A DNA stretch of 64,000 nt from Bacteroidales bacterium (GTDB lineage: Bacteria > Bacteroidota > Bacteroidia > Bacteroidales > F082). This document shows, piece after piece, positions 25,259 to 34,910 of this stretch (within the stretch, counting starts at the first letter, position 1; each line of letters starts with the position of its first letter). Under the pieces are notes generated by a model, which was given only the letters and a program-made list of their open reading frames with translations, ran no database searches and was not told the origin of the DNA. Both the position numbers and the translations under genes were made by a program. The stretch covers positions 1 through 64,000 of the forward strand of contig JAFYHS010000018.1 in assembly GCA_017539045.1 (NCBI GenBank), in the 5' to 3' direction.

Positions 25259-28200
25259 TCATTTCTTCTTTGAATCGTTTTCTTCTTCGATGACCTTGTC
25301 TTTCTTGCTGCCTTTCATCAAGACATAGGCGAAAGGCGATGACAGGAACACTGAGGAGAAGGTACCGGCCAGCACACCGACCAACAGGGCGAAGATGAAG
25401 CCGCGGATGGTGTCACCGCCGAAGATGAAGATGGCGAGCAACACGACCAAGGTCGAACCCGAGGTGTTGAACGAACGGGTCAAGGTGCTGTTAACGGCAC
25501 TGTTCATATTGGCCTTCCAGGAGCTCTTCGGATGCAAACCGACATTCTCACGGATACGGTCGAAGATAACCACCGTAGCGTTGATGGAGTAACCGATGAC
25601 GGTCAGCACAGCAGCGATGAAGCTCTGGTCGACTTCCATGGTGAAGGGCAGCACGTTGTAGAACAAGGAGTACATACCCAACACGATGATGGTATCTTGC
25701 GTCAGGGCCATGATGGAAGCCACACCATATTGCCATTTCTTGAATCGGATGGCGATGTAGACGAACATCAGAGCCAAGGCCACGATGATAGCCCAGATGG
25801 ACTTGCGGGTGACGTCGCTGGCGATGGTGGCGCCCACTTTCTGGGTGCTCAGGATGCCCACGGTCTCGTCTTCCGAAGAGAATTGGCTCATCTCAAGGTT
25901 ATTGTTGTAAAGACCCTTCAAACCGTCGTAGAGGATGGTTTGGATGACTGAGTCGACGGCGGGGCTGTCGTTGTTGATCAAGAACTTGGTCGTGATCTTC
26001 ACCTGACCGTTGGTACCATAGGTCTTCACTTCAGGAGCTGACCAGTCGTCAACCTCTTGGTCTTCTCTCATGGCGAGAGCACTGTGGATGGCGTTCTTGT
26101 CGAAGTCGGCGGTGCTCAGAGCCTCACGCACGTCTTCAACCTTGATGCTCGGGTTGTCGAATTGGACAACGTAGTTACGGCCGCCCTTGAAGTCGATACC
26201 GAGGTTCAAACGACGGATGCCAAGCGAACCCAAGCTGATGACCAAGAACACGATGCAGATGATGAACGAGGTCTTGCGCATGCCGATGAAGTCAAAGTGC
26301 TTATCCTGCAAGAAGTTGCGCGTCCAAGCAGTGCTGAAGGTGATGTTTCTTTCCTTGTCCAGCATACGTTCGAAGATCAGTCTCGAGATGAAGATGGACG
26401 TGGCCAGAGAGGTCAGGATACCGATGCAGAGGGTGACGGCGAAGCTGTGGACAGGACCCGTACCCAAAATGATCAGGATGATACCGGTGATCAAGGTGGT
26501 GACGTTACCGTCGATAATGGCGGAGTAAGCGTTCTTGTAACCATCGGCGATGGCGAGCTTCAAGCCCTTACCGGCCTTGATCTCTTCCTTGATACGCTCG
26601 AAGATAATCACGTTCGAGTCAACGGCCATACCCAAGGTCAACACGATACCGGCGATACCAGGCAGGGTCAGCACCGAGCCGAGGCAAGCCAGCACACCGA
26701 ACAGGAAGAACACGTTGACCAACAGGGCGATATCGGCAACGAGACCAGCCTTGTTGTAGAAGAACACCATGTAAACCAGCACGAGGAGGAAGGCGAACAC
26801 CATCGACCACATACCCTTTTGCACGGCTTCCTTACCGAGTGAAGGACCAACGACCTGCTCCTCAAGGATTCTTGCAGGGGCGGGCAACTTACCGGCCTTC
26901 AGGATGTTGGCCAAGTCTTGAGCCTCTTCGATGGTCATGCCGCCACCAGAGATGGAGGAACGACCGTTCGGGATTTCGCCGTTGACGACAGGGTAGGAGT
27001 AGACGTAATCGTCAAGGACGATGGCGATCTGCTTGCCGATGTTCTCGCCGGTGAGGCGCTTCCAGGCTTTGGCACCTTCGGGGTTCATCTGGATGGTGAC
27101 CTCCACTTGGTTGCTCTGACCGTAGTCCTGACGGGCGTCGGTGATGACTTCACCACCGAGGGCGCATTTGTTTTCGCGCGACATCTTCAGGGCGACGAGG
27201 TCGAGCACTTCGATGTTCTCGCCGTTCTGGCCAGGATAGGTCTCGGGCTTCACCGTCCAAGCGAGCTTGAGGTTGCGGGGGAAGATGCCCTGCACCTCGG
27301 CCAGCATCTTGTTGATGGCGGCGGTGTCTTTCACCTGGGCGATACCCACACGGGCTGAACCGCCGTTGATGGGCTGCAGTTTGGCATACAAAGGATGGTT
27401 CTCAGCGAACTGATCCATGCTTTCGTCTTCGGCGACTTGCTCTTCCTCTTGGTTCTCGGCAAGTTGGTCGAGGAGGCTGCTGTCAGTGCTGTCGGCCTCG
27501 GCCACTTCGGCACCTTCTTCGGCGATCACCTGGGTGTTGTCTTCAACGAGGCTGTCGTCGACAACCACAGGGGCTTCAGTCTCGTCCAACGAGCTCTTGG
27601 CCTTTCTGGTCTCAGCCAGCTTGGCGTCAGCTTCATTGAAGAACTGCTGCACGTCGGCAAAGTTGTAGGTCTCCCAGAATTCGAGTTGTGCCGTGCCCTG
27701 GAGGAGCTTACGCACACGCTTCGGGTCCTTGATACCGGGAAGTTCGACGAGGATACGGCCCGAGTTCTCCATCTTTTGGATGTTGGGCTGAGCCACACCG
27801 AAACGGTCGATACGGGTTCCCAGGATCTGGTAAGAACGGTCGATGGCGCCATCGCATTCGCTCTTCAAGACCTTCAGCACGTCTTCGTTGCTGGAATTGA
27901 TGTTGATGCCTTTGTCCTTGAATTCATACAGGAAGATGGAGACAAGACTGGCGTTGGGATCGGTCTCTTTGAAAGCTTCGCCAAACAGGGTGACGAAGTC
28001 GCCCTTGCTCTGCTCCTGCCTAATGGTGGCCAATTCCATGGCTTTCAAGAAGGTGGGGTCTTGCGAGTTGCCCGACAAGGCGTTGACGATGTCTTTCACC
28101 GAGACTTCCAGGGTGACGTTCATACCACCCTTCAAGTCCAAACCCAAGTTGATTTCTTTTTCCTTAGCATCGCGATAGGTGAACTTCTTGAAACCCAAGT

Positions 28201-28429
28201 TGTACACATTCACGTTGCTCATCGAGTCCAAATAGTGCGATTCCATCTCATTTTTCAAGAGATTCAAATCTAATGACTCATCTCCATTTGCAAGTTTCGT
28301 AGCCTCAACTTCGGCAAACTTCTCTGCTTTCTTTTCCACTCTCTTGGTCACCAAAGTGAAGGAGAGCTGATAGAGAAAGATCAGCGCGAAGATAATGGCT
28401 ATCGTCCTGATTGCTCCTTTGTTTTGCAT
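25259..28429 (-). CDS. secDF: Protein translocase subunit SecDF (fused)
   Basis: Proton-driven accessory subunit of the Sec translocon, which pulls exported proteins through SecYEG. At 1056 aa it is a full SecD-SecF fusion. One N-terminal helix (about 8-25) precedes the periplasmic P1 region, which carries a Glu/Asp-rich insert around residues 280-345. The SecD membrane block follows (LVADIALLVNVFFLFGVLACLGS; GIVLTLGMAVDSNVIIFERIKEE, the conserved D-box). SecF begins near residue 720 (LNLGIDFKGGRNYVV) and has its own ITVIGYSINATVVIFDRIREN motif. The C terminus is basic. A -7 box at 28506-28513 gives a leader of about 75 nt, and the gene ends with its own terminator. Confidence 0.96.
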   Translation of the reverse strand: MQNKGAIRTIAIIFALIFLYQLSFTLVTKRVEKKAEKFAEVEATKLANGDESLDLNLLKNEMESHYLDSMSNVNVYNLGFKKFTYRDAKEKEINLGLDLKGGMNVTLEVSVKDIVNALSGNSQDPTFLKAMELATIRQEQSKGDFVTLFGEAFKETDPNASLVSIFLYEFKDKGININSSNEDVLKVLKSECDGAIDRSYQILGTRIDRFGVAQPNIQKMENSGRILVELPGIKDPKRVRKLLQGTAQLEFWETYNFADVQQFFNEADAKLAETRKAKSSLDETEAPVVVDDSLVEDNTQVIAEEGAEVAEADSTDSSLLDQLAENQEEEQVAEDESMDQFAENHPLYAKLQPINGGSARVGIAQVKDTAAINKMLAEVQGIFPRNLKLAWTVKPETYPGQNGENIEVLDLVALKMSRENKCALGGEVITDARQDYGQSNQVEVTIQMNPEGAKAWKRLTGENIGKQIAIVLDDYVYSYPVVNGEIPNGRSSISGGGMTIEEAQDLANILKAGKLPAPARILEEQVVGPSLGKEAVQKGMWSMVFAFLLVLVYMVFFYNKAGLVADIALLVNVFFLFGVLACLGSVLTLPGIAGIVLTLGMAVDSNVIIFERIKEEIKAGKGLKLAIADGYKNAYSAIIDGNVTTLITGIILIILGTGPVHSFAVTLCIGILTSLATSIFISRLIFERMLDKERNITFSTAWTRNFLQDKHFDFIGMRKTSFIICIVFLVISLGSLGIRRLNLGIDFKGGRNYVVQFDNPSIKVEDVREALSTADFDKNAIHSALAMREDQEVDDWSAPEVKTYGTNGQVKITTKFLINNDSPAVDSVIQTILYDGLKGLYNNNLEMSQFSSEDETVGILSTQKVGATIASDVTRKSIWAIIVALALMFVYIAIRFKKWQYGVASIMALTQDTIIVLGMYSLFYNVLPFTMEVDQSFIAAVLTVIGYSINATVVIFDRIRENVGLHPKSSWKANMNSAVNSTLTRSFNTSGSTLVVLLAIFIFGGDTIRGFIFALLVGVLAGTFSSVFLSSPFAYVLMKGSKKDKVIEEENDSKKK

Positions 28430-28505
28430 TGTAAAACTAATTTAATTATTTGACTTTTAATTATTTAACTATTCTCAGTGGTCAATTTTACTCATTACGA
28501 GCCTG

Positions 28506-28513
28506 CAAAAATA
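28506..28513 (-). promoter_or_regulatory. -7 box for secDF
   Basis: TATTTTTG on the minus strand, 77 bp upstream of the ATG at 28429, in the gap after the ABC permease stop. Confidence 0.55.
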
Positions 28514-28522
28514 CAAAAAAAT

Positions 28523-29836
28523 CTATTTATATTTCAACCATTTGAATATTTCCTTGTAGGAAAGTTTTTTTCCGTACATCAGAATACCCGTGCGGTAGAT
28601 TTTTGCAGCGACCCAGGTCATCAACACAAAAGTGCCGGCCAACAATACGATAGAAAGCACGATTTGCCAAATGGGCACACCGAATGGGATCCTCACCATC
28701 ATGGAGATAGGGGAGGTGAAGGGGATCATGGAGAGCCATACGGATAGGCTGCTGTCGGGGTTGTTGACGATGTAGAACGAGGAAATGATGGCGACAATCA
28801 AAGGGACGGTGACGGGCAGAGTGAACTGCTGGGCGTCGGTGTTGTTGTCGACCAACGAGCCGATGGCGGCATAAAGGGTCGCGTAGAGTAAGTATCCGAG
28901 GATGAAGAAGATAAGGAAGGTAGCAATGATGGTGCCGAAATCGATGGAGTGAACGATCTGCAGTATGCTTTGCACACTCTCGTTGTTCATGACGTTTTCG
29001 TTGCTGATTTGTTGTGTCATCACGGTCCCCGAAGAGAGCATCTCGGGATTGCTGAGACCCATGAAGGCAGAGAAGCCCAGGTAGAGGGCACCTGTCAGCA
29101 CAATCCATAGCACGAACTGGGTGAGTGCCACCAAGGAGACGCCGATGATCTTACCCATCATCAGCTGGAAAGGCTTCACCGAGCTGACGATGACTTCGAT
29201 GATACGGTTGGTCTTTTCTTCAGCCACGCCTTGCATCACCTGTCCTCCAAAGAAGATGATGAACATATACACTAGCATGGCCAAGGCGATGCCGAGGGAG
29301 AACTGTACCTTGGTGAAGGTCTCCTTCTCGTTGCCTTTCTCGTCCATGCGCATGATGGAGAGGTTGACGTCGGTCTTGACGGCACTGACAATCTCAGGGT
29401 CGACGCCGTTGGCCATCAGTTTCTGGTCTTCGATCTCTTTTTGCATCACCCTGCTGATGTAGGTCTCCACTTCCATAGGCACCTGACGTATGCTGTAGAC
29501 GATAGCGTTGGATGGGATGTTGAGCTGGGTGGGTGGGACGTAAAGCGCCATGTCGAAGATGTTCTCCTTCACCAGGTTTTTCACCGAGTCGATAGGCTGA
29601 CCGGGTAGGATGACGAAGGTATGTTCCTTGTTGTCCTGAAAGCGGTCCTCAAACCAATGGCTCTCGTCGACGACGGCGATGCGCATGTTCTCGTTGCTGC
29701 TGTTGAGGGCCAGCATGATAGGGATGATATAGATGGCCGCCATGAGGATGGGACCGAGGAAGGTCATGATGAGGAAGCTGCGCTTGCGCACGCGTGTCAG
29801 ATACTCGCGTCTGATGATGAGTCCGATCTTGTTCAT
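28523..29836 (-). CDS. ABC-2 type transporter permease (NatB-like)
   Basis: 437-residue membrane protein of the NatB/YhaP permease type. It starts with a basic N terminus (IGLIIRREYLTRVRKRSF), one helix at about 21-45, and an extracytoplasmic domain of about 130 residues. A C-terminal set of six helices begins near residue 178 with LGIALAMLVYMFIIFFGGQVMQGVAEEKTNRIIEVIVSSV, the family's signature EEK-NRI-E turn. The start overlaps the stop of the ATPase gene by 4 bp. Likely substrates for this group are cations or small toxic compounds; nothing local decides. Confidence 0.9.
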   Translation of the reverse strand: MNKIGLIIRREYLTRVRKRSFLIMTFLGPILMAAIYIIPIMLALNSSNENMRIAVVDESHWFEDRFQDNKEHTFVILPGQPIDSVKNLVKENIFDMALYVPPTQLNIPSNAIVYSIRQVPMEVETYISRVMQKEIEDQKLMANGVDPEIVSAVKTDVNLSIMRMDEKGNEKETFTKVQFSLGIALAMLVYMFIIFFGGQVMQGVAEEKTNRIIEVIVSSVKPFQLMMGKIIGVSLVALTQFVLWIVLTGALYLGFSAFMGLSNPEMLSSGTVMTQQISNENVMNNESVQSILQIVHSIDFGTIIATFLIFFILGYLLYATLYAAIGSLVDNNTDAQQFTLPVTVPLIVAIISSFYIVNNPDSSLSVWLSMIPFTSPISMMVRIPFGVPIWQIVLSIVLLAGTFVLMTWVAAKIYRTGILMYGKKLSYKEIFKWLKYK

Positions 29837-30756
29837 GAGGCTTGGTTTTGGGATTGAACTTCATGGATGAAGATGTCGTTCATCGAAGGCAACACTTCCT
29901 TGTAAGAGACGAGCTGTCCGTTTTGGAGCAGCTGGGCGATGAGGTCGTTCGACGTGGCACTATACAAGGTCAGTCGCATCTCGTCCTCAACGTCGGTCTG
30001 CTCCACCTTTATATTATTATAGGTGTCGCCCAAGGCATAGATGGCCTGCGGCGTCGTGGTGCGCACTACGATCTCACGCTTGTGGGTGTCGTGCTGCCGT
30101 TTGATGTCGCTGACCTTGCCCTCGAGGATGCTCTTCCCTTTGTTGATGAGGGTGATGCGGTCGCAGAGTTCCTCAACGGAAGCCATGTTGTGCGTTGAGA
30201 GGAGTATGGTGGCGCCTTTGTCGCGCAACTCGAGGATGGACTCCTTCAGCATGTTGGCGTTGATGGGGTCGAAGCCGCTGAAAGGCTCGTCGAAGATGAG
30301 GATGTCGGGCTCGTGGATGACGGTGGTGATGAACTGCACCTTCTGCTGCATTCCCTTGCTGAGCTCTTCCACTTTCTTGTCCCACCAGCCGCCGATTTCA
30401 AACTTGTCGAACCATTGTTTCAGCCTACGCTGTGCCTCGGCTTTCTTGATGCCTTTCAGCTCGGCGAGGTAGATAGCCTGCTCGCCCACTTTCATCTTTT
30501 TGTAAAGGCCTCTTTCCTCGGGGAGATAGCCTATGCTGGCCACGTGTTTTTGTCCAAGCGGCTCCCCGTTGATGAGCACCTGGCCCGAGTCGGGCATGGT
30601 GATTTGGTTGAGGATGCGGATGAGGGTGGTCTTGCCTGCACCGTTGGGGCCCAAAAGCCCATAAATGCAGTGCTCCGGGATGTCGATGCTGATACGGTCC
30701 AAAGCCGTGTGGCCCGCATAACACTTGGTGACCTCGTTGACGGATATTTTAGTCAT
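29833..30756 (-). CDS. ABC transporter ATP-binding protein (NatA-like)
   Basis: ATPase partner of the permease just downstream, 307 aa. Walker A GPNGAGKTTLIRIL (about 36-49), signature ELSKGMQQKVQF (about 133-144), Walker B ILIFDEPFSGFDP (about 154-166) and the switch histidine in LLSTHNMA are all present. The C-terminal about 90 residues form the extra domain seen in NatA/CcmA-like exporter ATPases. It is translationally coupled to the permease and lies downstream of dnaJ, separated by a REP-like element. Confidence 0.94.
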   Translation of the reverse strand: MTKISVNEVTKCYAGHTALDRISIDIPEHCIYGLLGPNGAGKTTLIRILNQITMPDSGQVLINGEPLGQKHVASIGYLPEERGLYKKMKVGEQAIYLAELKGIKKAEAQRRLKQWFDKFEIGGWWDKKVEELSKGMQQKVQFITTVIHEPDILIFDEPFSGFDPINANMLKESILELRDKGATILLSTHNMASVEELCDRITLINKGKSILEGKVSDIKRQHDTHKREIVVRTTTPQAIYALGDTYNNIKVEQTDVEDEMRLTLYSATSNDLIAQLLQNGQLVSYKEVLPSMNDIFIHEVQSQNQAS

Positions 30757-30772
30757 GTTTTAATTGTAAAAC

Positions 30773-30830
30773 GGGCCCTTCGACAGGCTCAGGGACCCTT
30801 GCAAGGTCGTTGAGCCTGTCGAAACGCCGG
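30773..30830. repeat. REP-like element (TTCGACAGGCTCA family) after dnaJ
   Basis: Perfect 13-bp inverted repeats TTCGACAGGCTCA (30779-30791) and its complement (30811-30823) around a 19-nt loop. A reverse-oriented copy lies at 32050-32112 on the other side of dnaJ and a half copy is inside the regulator gene at 48112-48137. Confidence 0.85.
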
Positions 30831-30835
30831 TTTAT

Positions 30836-32026
30836 TTAGTTAAAGTAGTCTTTGATTTTATTGAAAAAGCTCTTTTCCTCGGGGCTGGGGTTGGGCTTGA
30901 AGTTCTGCGACTGGCCAAGCTGTTGCAATAGCTGTTCCTCTTCCTTGCTGACCTTCTTAGGCACCCACACGTTGACGTTGACGAGCATGTCGCCGCTACC
31001 GTAACCGTTGAGGATGGGCAGGCCTTTGCCTCTCAGTCTCAGCACCTTGCCACTCTGTGTGCCAGGAGCGATCTTCACTCGTACCTTGCCGTCGACGGTG
31101 GGCACTTCGGCTTGGGTGCCGAGGATGGCCTCCGGGATGGTGATGAACAGGTTGTATATCAGCGTGCTCTCGTCGCGCTCGAAGTCGGGATGCGGCTCTT
31201 CTTCGATGAGGACGAGCAGGTCGCCGTTGACGCCGTTGTGAGGACCGGCATTGCCTTTGCCGCGTACGGTGAGCTGCATGCCTTCACCAACGCCGGCTGG
31301 GATGTCGATGTCGATGACTTCGTCGCCTTTCATGATGCCCTCGCCACCGCAGTGGGTGCATTTCTTCTTGATGACGGTGCCAGTGCCGTTACAGGTGGGA
31401 CACACCGAGGCTGTTTGCATCTGTCCGAAGAAGCTGTTGACGGTCTGCACAACCTGGCCACGACCGTGGCAGGTGGGACAGGTCTCGGTGGAGCCGTCCT
31501 CAGAGCCGCTGCCGTGACAGTGCGTGCAGGCGACGTATTTGCTGACCTTGATTTTCTTCTTCACGCCGTGGGCGATCTCCTGCAGGTTCAGCTTCACCTT
31601 CACGCGGATGTTGGATCCGCGTTGCTTGACGGTGCCACCGCGGCTGCTACCGCTACCGAAACCGCTGAAGCCGCTGAAGCCTCCACCGAAGTCGAAGCCA
31701 CGGCCGAACACGCTGTTCAGGATGTCGTTCAAGTCGAAGTCGCCGAAGCCACCAAAGCCGCCGCCACCGCTCGCTGAGCTGCCGTCCATGCCGGCGAAGC
31801 CGTAACGGTCGTAACGCGCCTTCTTGTTCTCGTCACTCAACACGGAATAGGCCTCCGAGGCTTCCTTGAAGTTCTCCTCGGCGGTCTTCTTCTCGGCGTC
31901 GGTGCCGTTCACCCACTTGTCGGGGTGCCATTTCAAGGCAGCCTTACGGTAGGCGCTCTTTATCTCGTCAGGCGTGGAGTTCTTGTTGACCCCAAGCACC
32001 TCGTAGTAATCTCTTTTTTCTGCCAT
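30836..32026 (-). CDS. dnaJ: Chaperone DnaJ
   Basis: Hsp40 co-chaperone that stimulates DnaK ATPase, 396 aa. J domain at residues 4-75 with the HPD motif (KWHPDKW), then a Gly/Phe-rich linker, then the zinc-binding domain with four CxxCxGxG repeats ([32 protein letters not shown]). The C-terminal substrate domains contain [15 protein letters not shown] and [17 protein letters not shown] start at ATG 32026 ([12 protein letters not shown]), the usual DnaJ start. It is co-oriented with grpE, 90 bp downstream of it. Inverted REP-like elements bracket the gene. Confidence 0.96.
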   Translation of the reverse strand: MAEKRDYYEVLGVNKNSTPDEIKSAYRKAALKWHPDKWVNGTDAEKKTAEENFKEASEAYSVLSDENKKARYDRYGFAGMDGSSASGGGGFGGFGDFDLNDILNSVFGRGFDFGGGFSGFSGFGSGSSRGGTVKQRGSNIRVKVKLNLQEIAHGVKKKIKVSKYVACTHCHGSGSEDGSTETCPTCHGRGQVVQTVNSFFGQMQTASVCPTCNGTGTVIKKKCTHCGGEGIMKGDEVIDIDIPAGVGEGMQLTVRGKGNAGPHNGVNGDLLVLIEEEPHPDFERDESTLIYNLFITIPEAILGTQAEVPTVDGKVRVKIAPGTQSGKVLRLRGKGLPILNGYGSGDMLVNVNVWVPKKVSKEEEQLLQQLGQSQNFKPNPSPEEKSFFNKIKDYFN

Positions 32027-32049
32027 TGTTTTTGCTTTTTTCATTGGGT

Positions 32050-32112
32050 CGGCGTTTCGACAGGCTCAACGACCTTAGCTTTTGCAGGTCCCTGAGCCTG
32101 TCGAAGGGCCGT
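32050..32112. repeat. REP-like element (TTCGACAGGCTCA family) between grpE and dnaJ
   Basis: The same 13-bp inverted repeats (32056-32068 and 32093-32105) as 30773-30830, in the opposite orientation. It is transcribed in the grpE-dnaJ message and would form a strong hairpin. Confidence 0.85.
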
Positions 32113-32116
32113 CTTT

Positions 32117-32755
32117 TTAATTACCAACCACGACACGCGCAAAGCGAATCACCTTGCCATTCAGCTTGTAGCCCTTTTGGATAACGTCCAGGACCTTGCC
32201 TTTCTTGTCCTCCTCAGGGGCGGGAATCATGGTCAAAGCCTCGTGTTCGTCAGTGTTGAACTCGGCATCCATGGCGTCGATTTCTTCCAAGCCTTTCTTC
32301 TTCAACGTGTCTTTCAGCTTGTTGAAGATCAAGGTGACGCCTTGCATGTCAGCCTCGTTGCCGTTCTTTTCCATGTTTTGAAGAGCACGCTCGAAGTCGT
32401 CGAACACGGGCAGGATGTCCTTGATGACGTTCTCCGAAGCCGTGACCGTCAGCTCCAGCTTTTCCTTGGCGGTGCGCTTGCGGAAGTTGTCAAATTCCGA
32501 GAATAGACGCAGGTATTTGTCGTTCAACTCGGCATATTTGGCTTTTTCTTCTTCCAATGCCTTCTCTTGGGCATGACGGATCTTGAACCGCTTTGACTTT
32601 TTATCTGCAACATTGTCACCTTGAGCCTCTTTGGCTTCGGTGTTTTCTTCTTGTTTCGGCTGTTCGTCAACGGGTTCTTGGCTGTTTTCCATGTCGGGAT
32701 TGACGGTGTCTTTCAAGGCATCGTCTTGATTGTTAACGTTTTCGTTTTCTGTCAT
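32117..32755 (-). CDS. grpE: Nucleotide exchange factor GrpE
   Basis: Nucleotide exchange factor for DnaK, 212 aa. An acidic, disordered N terminus (about 1-65) is followed by a long coiled coil (QEKALEEEKAKYAELNDKYLRLFSEFDNFRKRTAKEK). The C-terminal beta domain contains HEALTMIPAPEEDKKGKVLDVIQKGYKLNGKVIRFARVVVG, which matches the GrpE signature. The ATG at 32755 gives the usual acidic start (MTENENVNNQDD). Downstream is dnaJ; dnaK is not in the window. Confidence 0.95.
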   Translation of the reverse strand: MTENENVNNQDDALKDTVNPDMENSQEPVDEQPKQEENTEAKEAQGDNVADKKSKRFKIRHAQEKALEEEKAKYAELNDKYLRLFSEFDNFRKRTAKEKLELTVTASENVIKDILPVFDDFERALQNMEKNGNEADMQGVTLIFNKLKDTLKKKGLEEIDAMDAEFNTDEHEALTMIPAPEEDKKGKVLDVIQKGYKLNGKVIRFARVVVGN

Positions 32756-32862
32756 GATATGTGTGTGTTTTACTCTTTTGTCATTTTGCGGCAACAACAA
32801 TCAAATCCTTTGCCAAAGCTTATGCTTTGACAAAATGGCAGGGTCGTGAAGGCGGGTTTGGC

Positions 32863-34170
32863 TTAGAGGCGCTCGATGATAGGCCCGTTGAGGCTGAGGG
32901 CGTTGACGCGCTTGTCGATGTACTGGTAGCCGCGTTCGATCTGGTCGCTGTTGTCGATGATGCTGTCGCCCTTGGCCGAGAGTGCTGCGATGAGCAGCGA
33001 GACACCGGCGCGGATGTCGGGCGAGGCCATGCGGATGCCTCGTAGGGCATGGGCGTGGTCGAGGCCGATGACGTTGGCACGGTGCGGGTCACAAAGGATG
33101 ATCTGCGCGCCCATGTCGATGAGCTTGTCGACGAAGAACAGACGGCTCTCAAACATCTTCTGGTGGATGAGCACGGTGCCTTTGGCTTGTGTGGCCACCA
33201 CCAAAACGATACTGATCAAGTCGGGCGTGAAGCCAGGCCATGGTGCGTCGGCCACGGTGAGGATGCTGCCATCCATGAAGGTCTGCACCTCGTAGTGTTC
33301 CTGTGCAGGGATGAAGATGTCGTCGCCACGATATTCCATCTGTATGCCGAGTTTGCGGAACACATCAGGTATGATACCCAGCTGTGCGATGCCCGCATTC
33401 TTGATGGTGATCTCGCTACCTGTCATGGCGGCCATGCCGATGAAGGAGCCTACTTCAATCATGTCGGAAAGCAGGGTGTGTTCTGTGCCATGCAAACGGC
33501 TTACACCGTTGATGGTCAAAAGGTTGGAACCCACGCCTTTGATGTCGGCACCCATGTTGTTGAGCATGGTGCATAGCTGCACGAGGTAGGGCTCGCAGGC
33601 GGCGTTGAAGATGGTGGTGGTGCCTTGAGCCATCACGGCGGCCATGACGATGTTGGCCGTGCCGGTGACCGAGGCTTCGTCGAGGAGCATGTAACAGCCT
33701 TTCAGGCCGCCTTGCTGCACCCCGACTTTATAGTCGTTGAAATCAAAGATGGCTCCCAGTTTCTGCAGACCGATGACGTGGGTGTCGAGCCTGCGGCGGC
33801 CAATCTTGTCGCCACCGGGTTTGGGCATGTAGGCCTTGCCGAAGCGGGCCAACATGGGGCCGGTCATCATCACGCTACCACGCAGCTTGGAGGCGGTGCT
33901 TTGGTAGTCACTGCCATTGAAGTAGTCGAAGTTGAGCGACTTGGCTTGCAAGGTGATGTCGTGCCGTGTAGGGCGCTCGACGCTGACGCCCATGCCTTCC
34001 AACAGGGCGATCAGGTTGTTGATGTCAAGGATGTCGGGCAGGTTGTGGATGGTGACTTTCTCTTCCGTCAGCAGACAGGCACAGAGGATCTGCATGGCCT
34101 CGTTTTTCGCGCCTTGCGGGATGATTTCGCCTTGCAGCTTGCCGCCGCCTTTGATTTTCAATGATGCCAT
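32863..34170 (-). CDS. murA: UDP-N-acetylglucosamine 1-carboxyvinyltransferase with Asp in place of the fosfomycin-target Cys
   Basis: First committed step of peptidoglycan synthesis: transfer of enolpyruvate from PEP to UDP-GlcNAc. The 435-residue protein shows the EPSP-synthase fold, with the substrate-binding AKNEAMQIL near residue 21. The loop that normally carries the catalytic Cys (Cys115 in E. coli, GGCxIGxRPxDLH) reads PGGDKIGRRRLDTH, so Asp121 takes the place of the cysteine. In other MurA enzymes this exchange keeps activity and removes covalent inactivation by fosfomycin; resistance here is therefore inference. The gene sits directly behind the DUF4290 gene (4 bp gap) and was probably transcribed with it. 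Confidence 0.95.
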   Translation of the reverse strand: MASLKIKGGGKLQGEIIPQGAKNEAMQILCACLLTEEKVTIHNLPDILDINNLIALLEGMGVSVERPTRHDITLQAKSLNFDYFNGSDYQSTASKLRGSVMMTGPMLARFGKAYMPKPGGDKIGRRRLDTHVIGLQKLGAIFDFNDYKVGVQQGGLKGCYMLLDEASVTGTANIVMAAVMAQGTTTIFNAACEPYLVQLCTMLNNMGADIKGVGSNLLTINGVSRLHGTEHTLLSDMIEVGSFIGMAAMTGSEITIKNAGIAQLGIIPDVFRKLGIQMEYRGDDIFIPAQEHYEVQTFMDGSILTVADAPWPGFTPDLISIVLVVATQAKGTVLIHQKMFESRLFFVDKLIDMGAQIILCDPHRANVIGLDHAHALRGIRMASPDIRAGVSLLIAALSAKGDSIIDNSDQIERGYQYIDKRVNALSLNGPIIERL

Positions 34171-34174
34171 GGCA

Positions 34175-34879
34175 TTAGAGTTTTCCGAGTTCTTGCATGC
34201 GTTTCTTGTAGGCCGGGTTGTTGGGGTTGTTCATGTTGGCCTTCAGGTTCGGCACTTTCTTCTTTTTCTTCTTGCCTTGCTGTTGTTGCTGCTTGGCTTG
34301 GGGTTGGCCTTTTCCAGGTTGGTCGCCATTGCTGTTCAGCTTCGATTCGTCGGAGATGACGAGACGTCCACCCGAGAGGTTCTTCAGGTCGTCGATGATG
34401 ACTTGGTCGTTGACGACACTCTTGTTCCATTCCAGGTAGTCGCGCTTCATCTGGCCTGCCAAAGAGTAGGCAAGGGCCTCGCGCACTTCGTCGTTCTCTT
34501 CCTGCGAGGCAGCCTCAATCATCTTGATGAGGTATTGGCCGTAGTGACCGTATTTGATGTCGTTGTTCTGGTAACCGATATGCTGAGGCTTGCTTTGTTG
34601 CTCCACAGGGATGGGCGGTGCGAATGGGCTGTCCACGTCGAGGTTATAGCCCGAGATCATATAGAGGTGGTCCCAGAGTTTGTGCTCGTAGTCGCTCGAC
34701 TGCTTGATGCTCGGGTTCATCTGTACCATCACGCTGATGATGTATTTGGCGGCCTCGGTGCGCTGCTCACGGTCCTCGATCTCAGGCAATTTCTTGATCA
34801 TCTCCTGCACGCAACGGCCGTATTCCGAGATGACGATCTGTTCTTTTTCTGTATTGTAGGTTAATCCTGTTCTGTCCAT
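34175..34879 (-). CDS. DUF4290 protein
   Basis: 234-residue protein of the DUF4290 family. The conserved N terminus is TYNTEKEQIVISEYGRCVQEMIKKLPEIEDREQRTEAAKYII, followed by HKLWDHLYMISGYNLDVDSPF and KYGHYGQYLIKMI. The C-terminal part is Gln/Lys-rich and probably unstructured (KQQQQQGKKKKKK). It is placed immediately upstream of murA, an arrangement common in Bacteroidales as I recall; no biochemical role is known. A -7 box at 34896-34903 drives the pair. Confidence 0.85.
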   Translation of the reverse strand: MDRTGLTYNTEKEQIVISEYGRCVQEMIKKLPEIEDREQRTEAAKYIISVMVQMNPSIKQSSDYEHKLWDHLYMISGYNLDVDSPFAPPIPVEQQSKPQHIGYQNNDIKYGHYGQYLIKMIEAASQEENDEVREALAYSLAGQMKRDYLEWNKSVVNDQVIIDDLKNLSGGRLVISDESKLNSNGDQPGKGQPQAKQQQQQGKKKKKKVPNLKANMNNPNNPAYKKRMQELGKL

Positions 34880-34895
34880 AGATTCAATTTTGCCG

Positions 34896-34903
34896 CAAAG
34901 ATA
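34896..34903 (-). promoter_or_regulatory. -7 box for DUF4290-murA
   Basis: TATCTTTG on the minus strand, 17 bp before the DUF4290 ATG; very short leader. Confidence 0.65.
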
Positions 34904-34910
34904 GGGATTT

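Noticed and set aside
26057-26842. Long plus-strand frame opposite secDF (261 residues)
   Set aside because: Antisense shadow of a strongly conserved gene; Asp/His/Gln-rich composition typical of the reverse strand of GC-biased codons.
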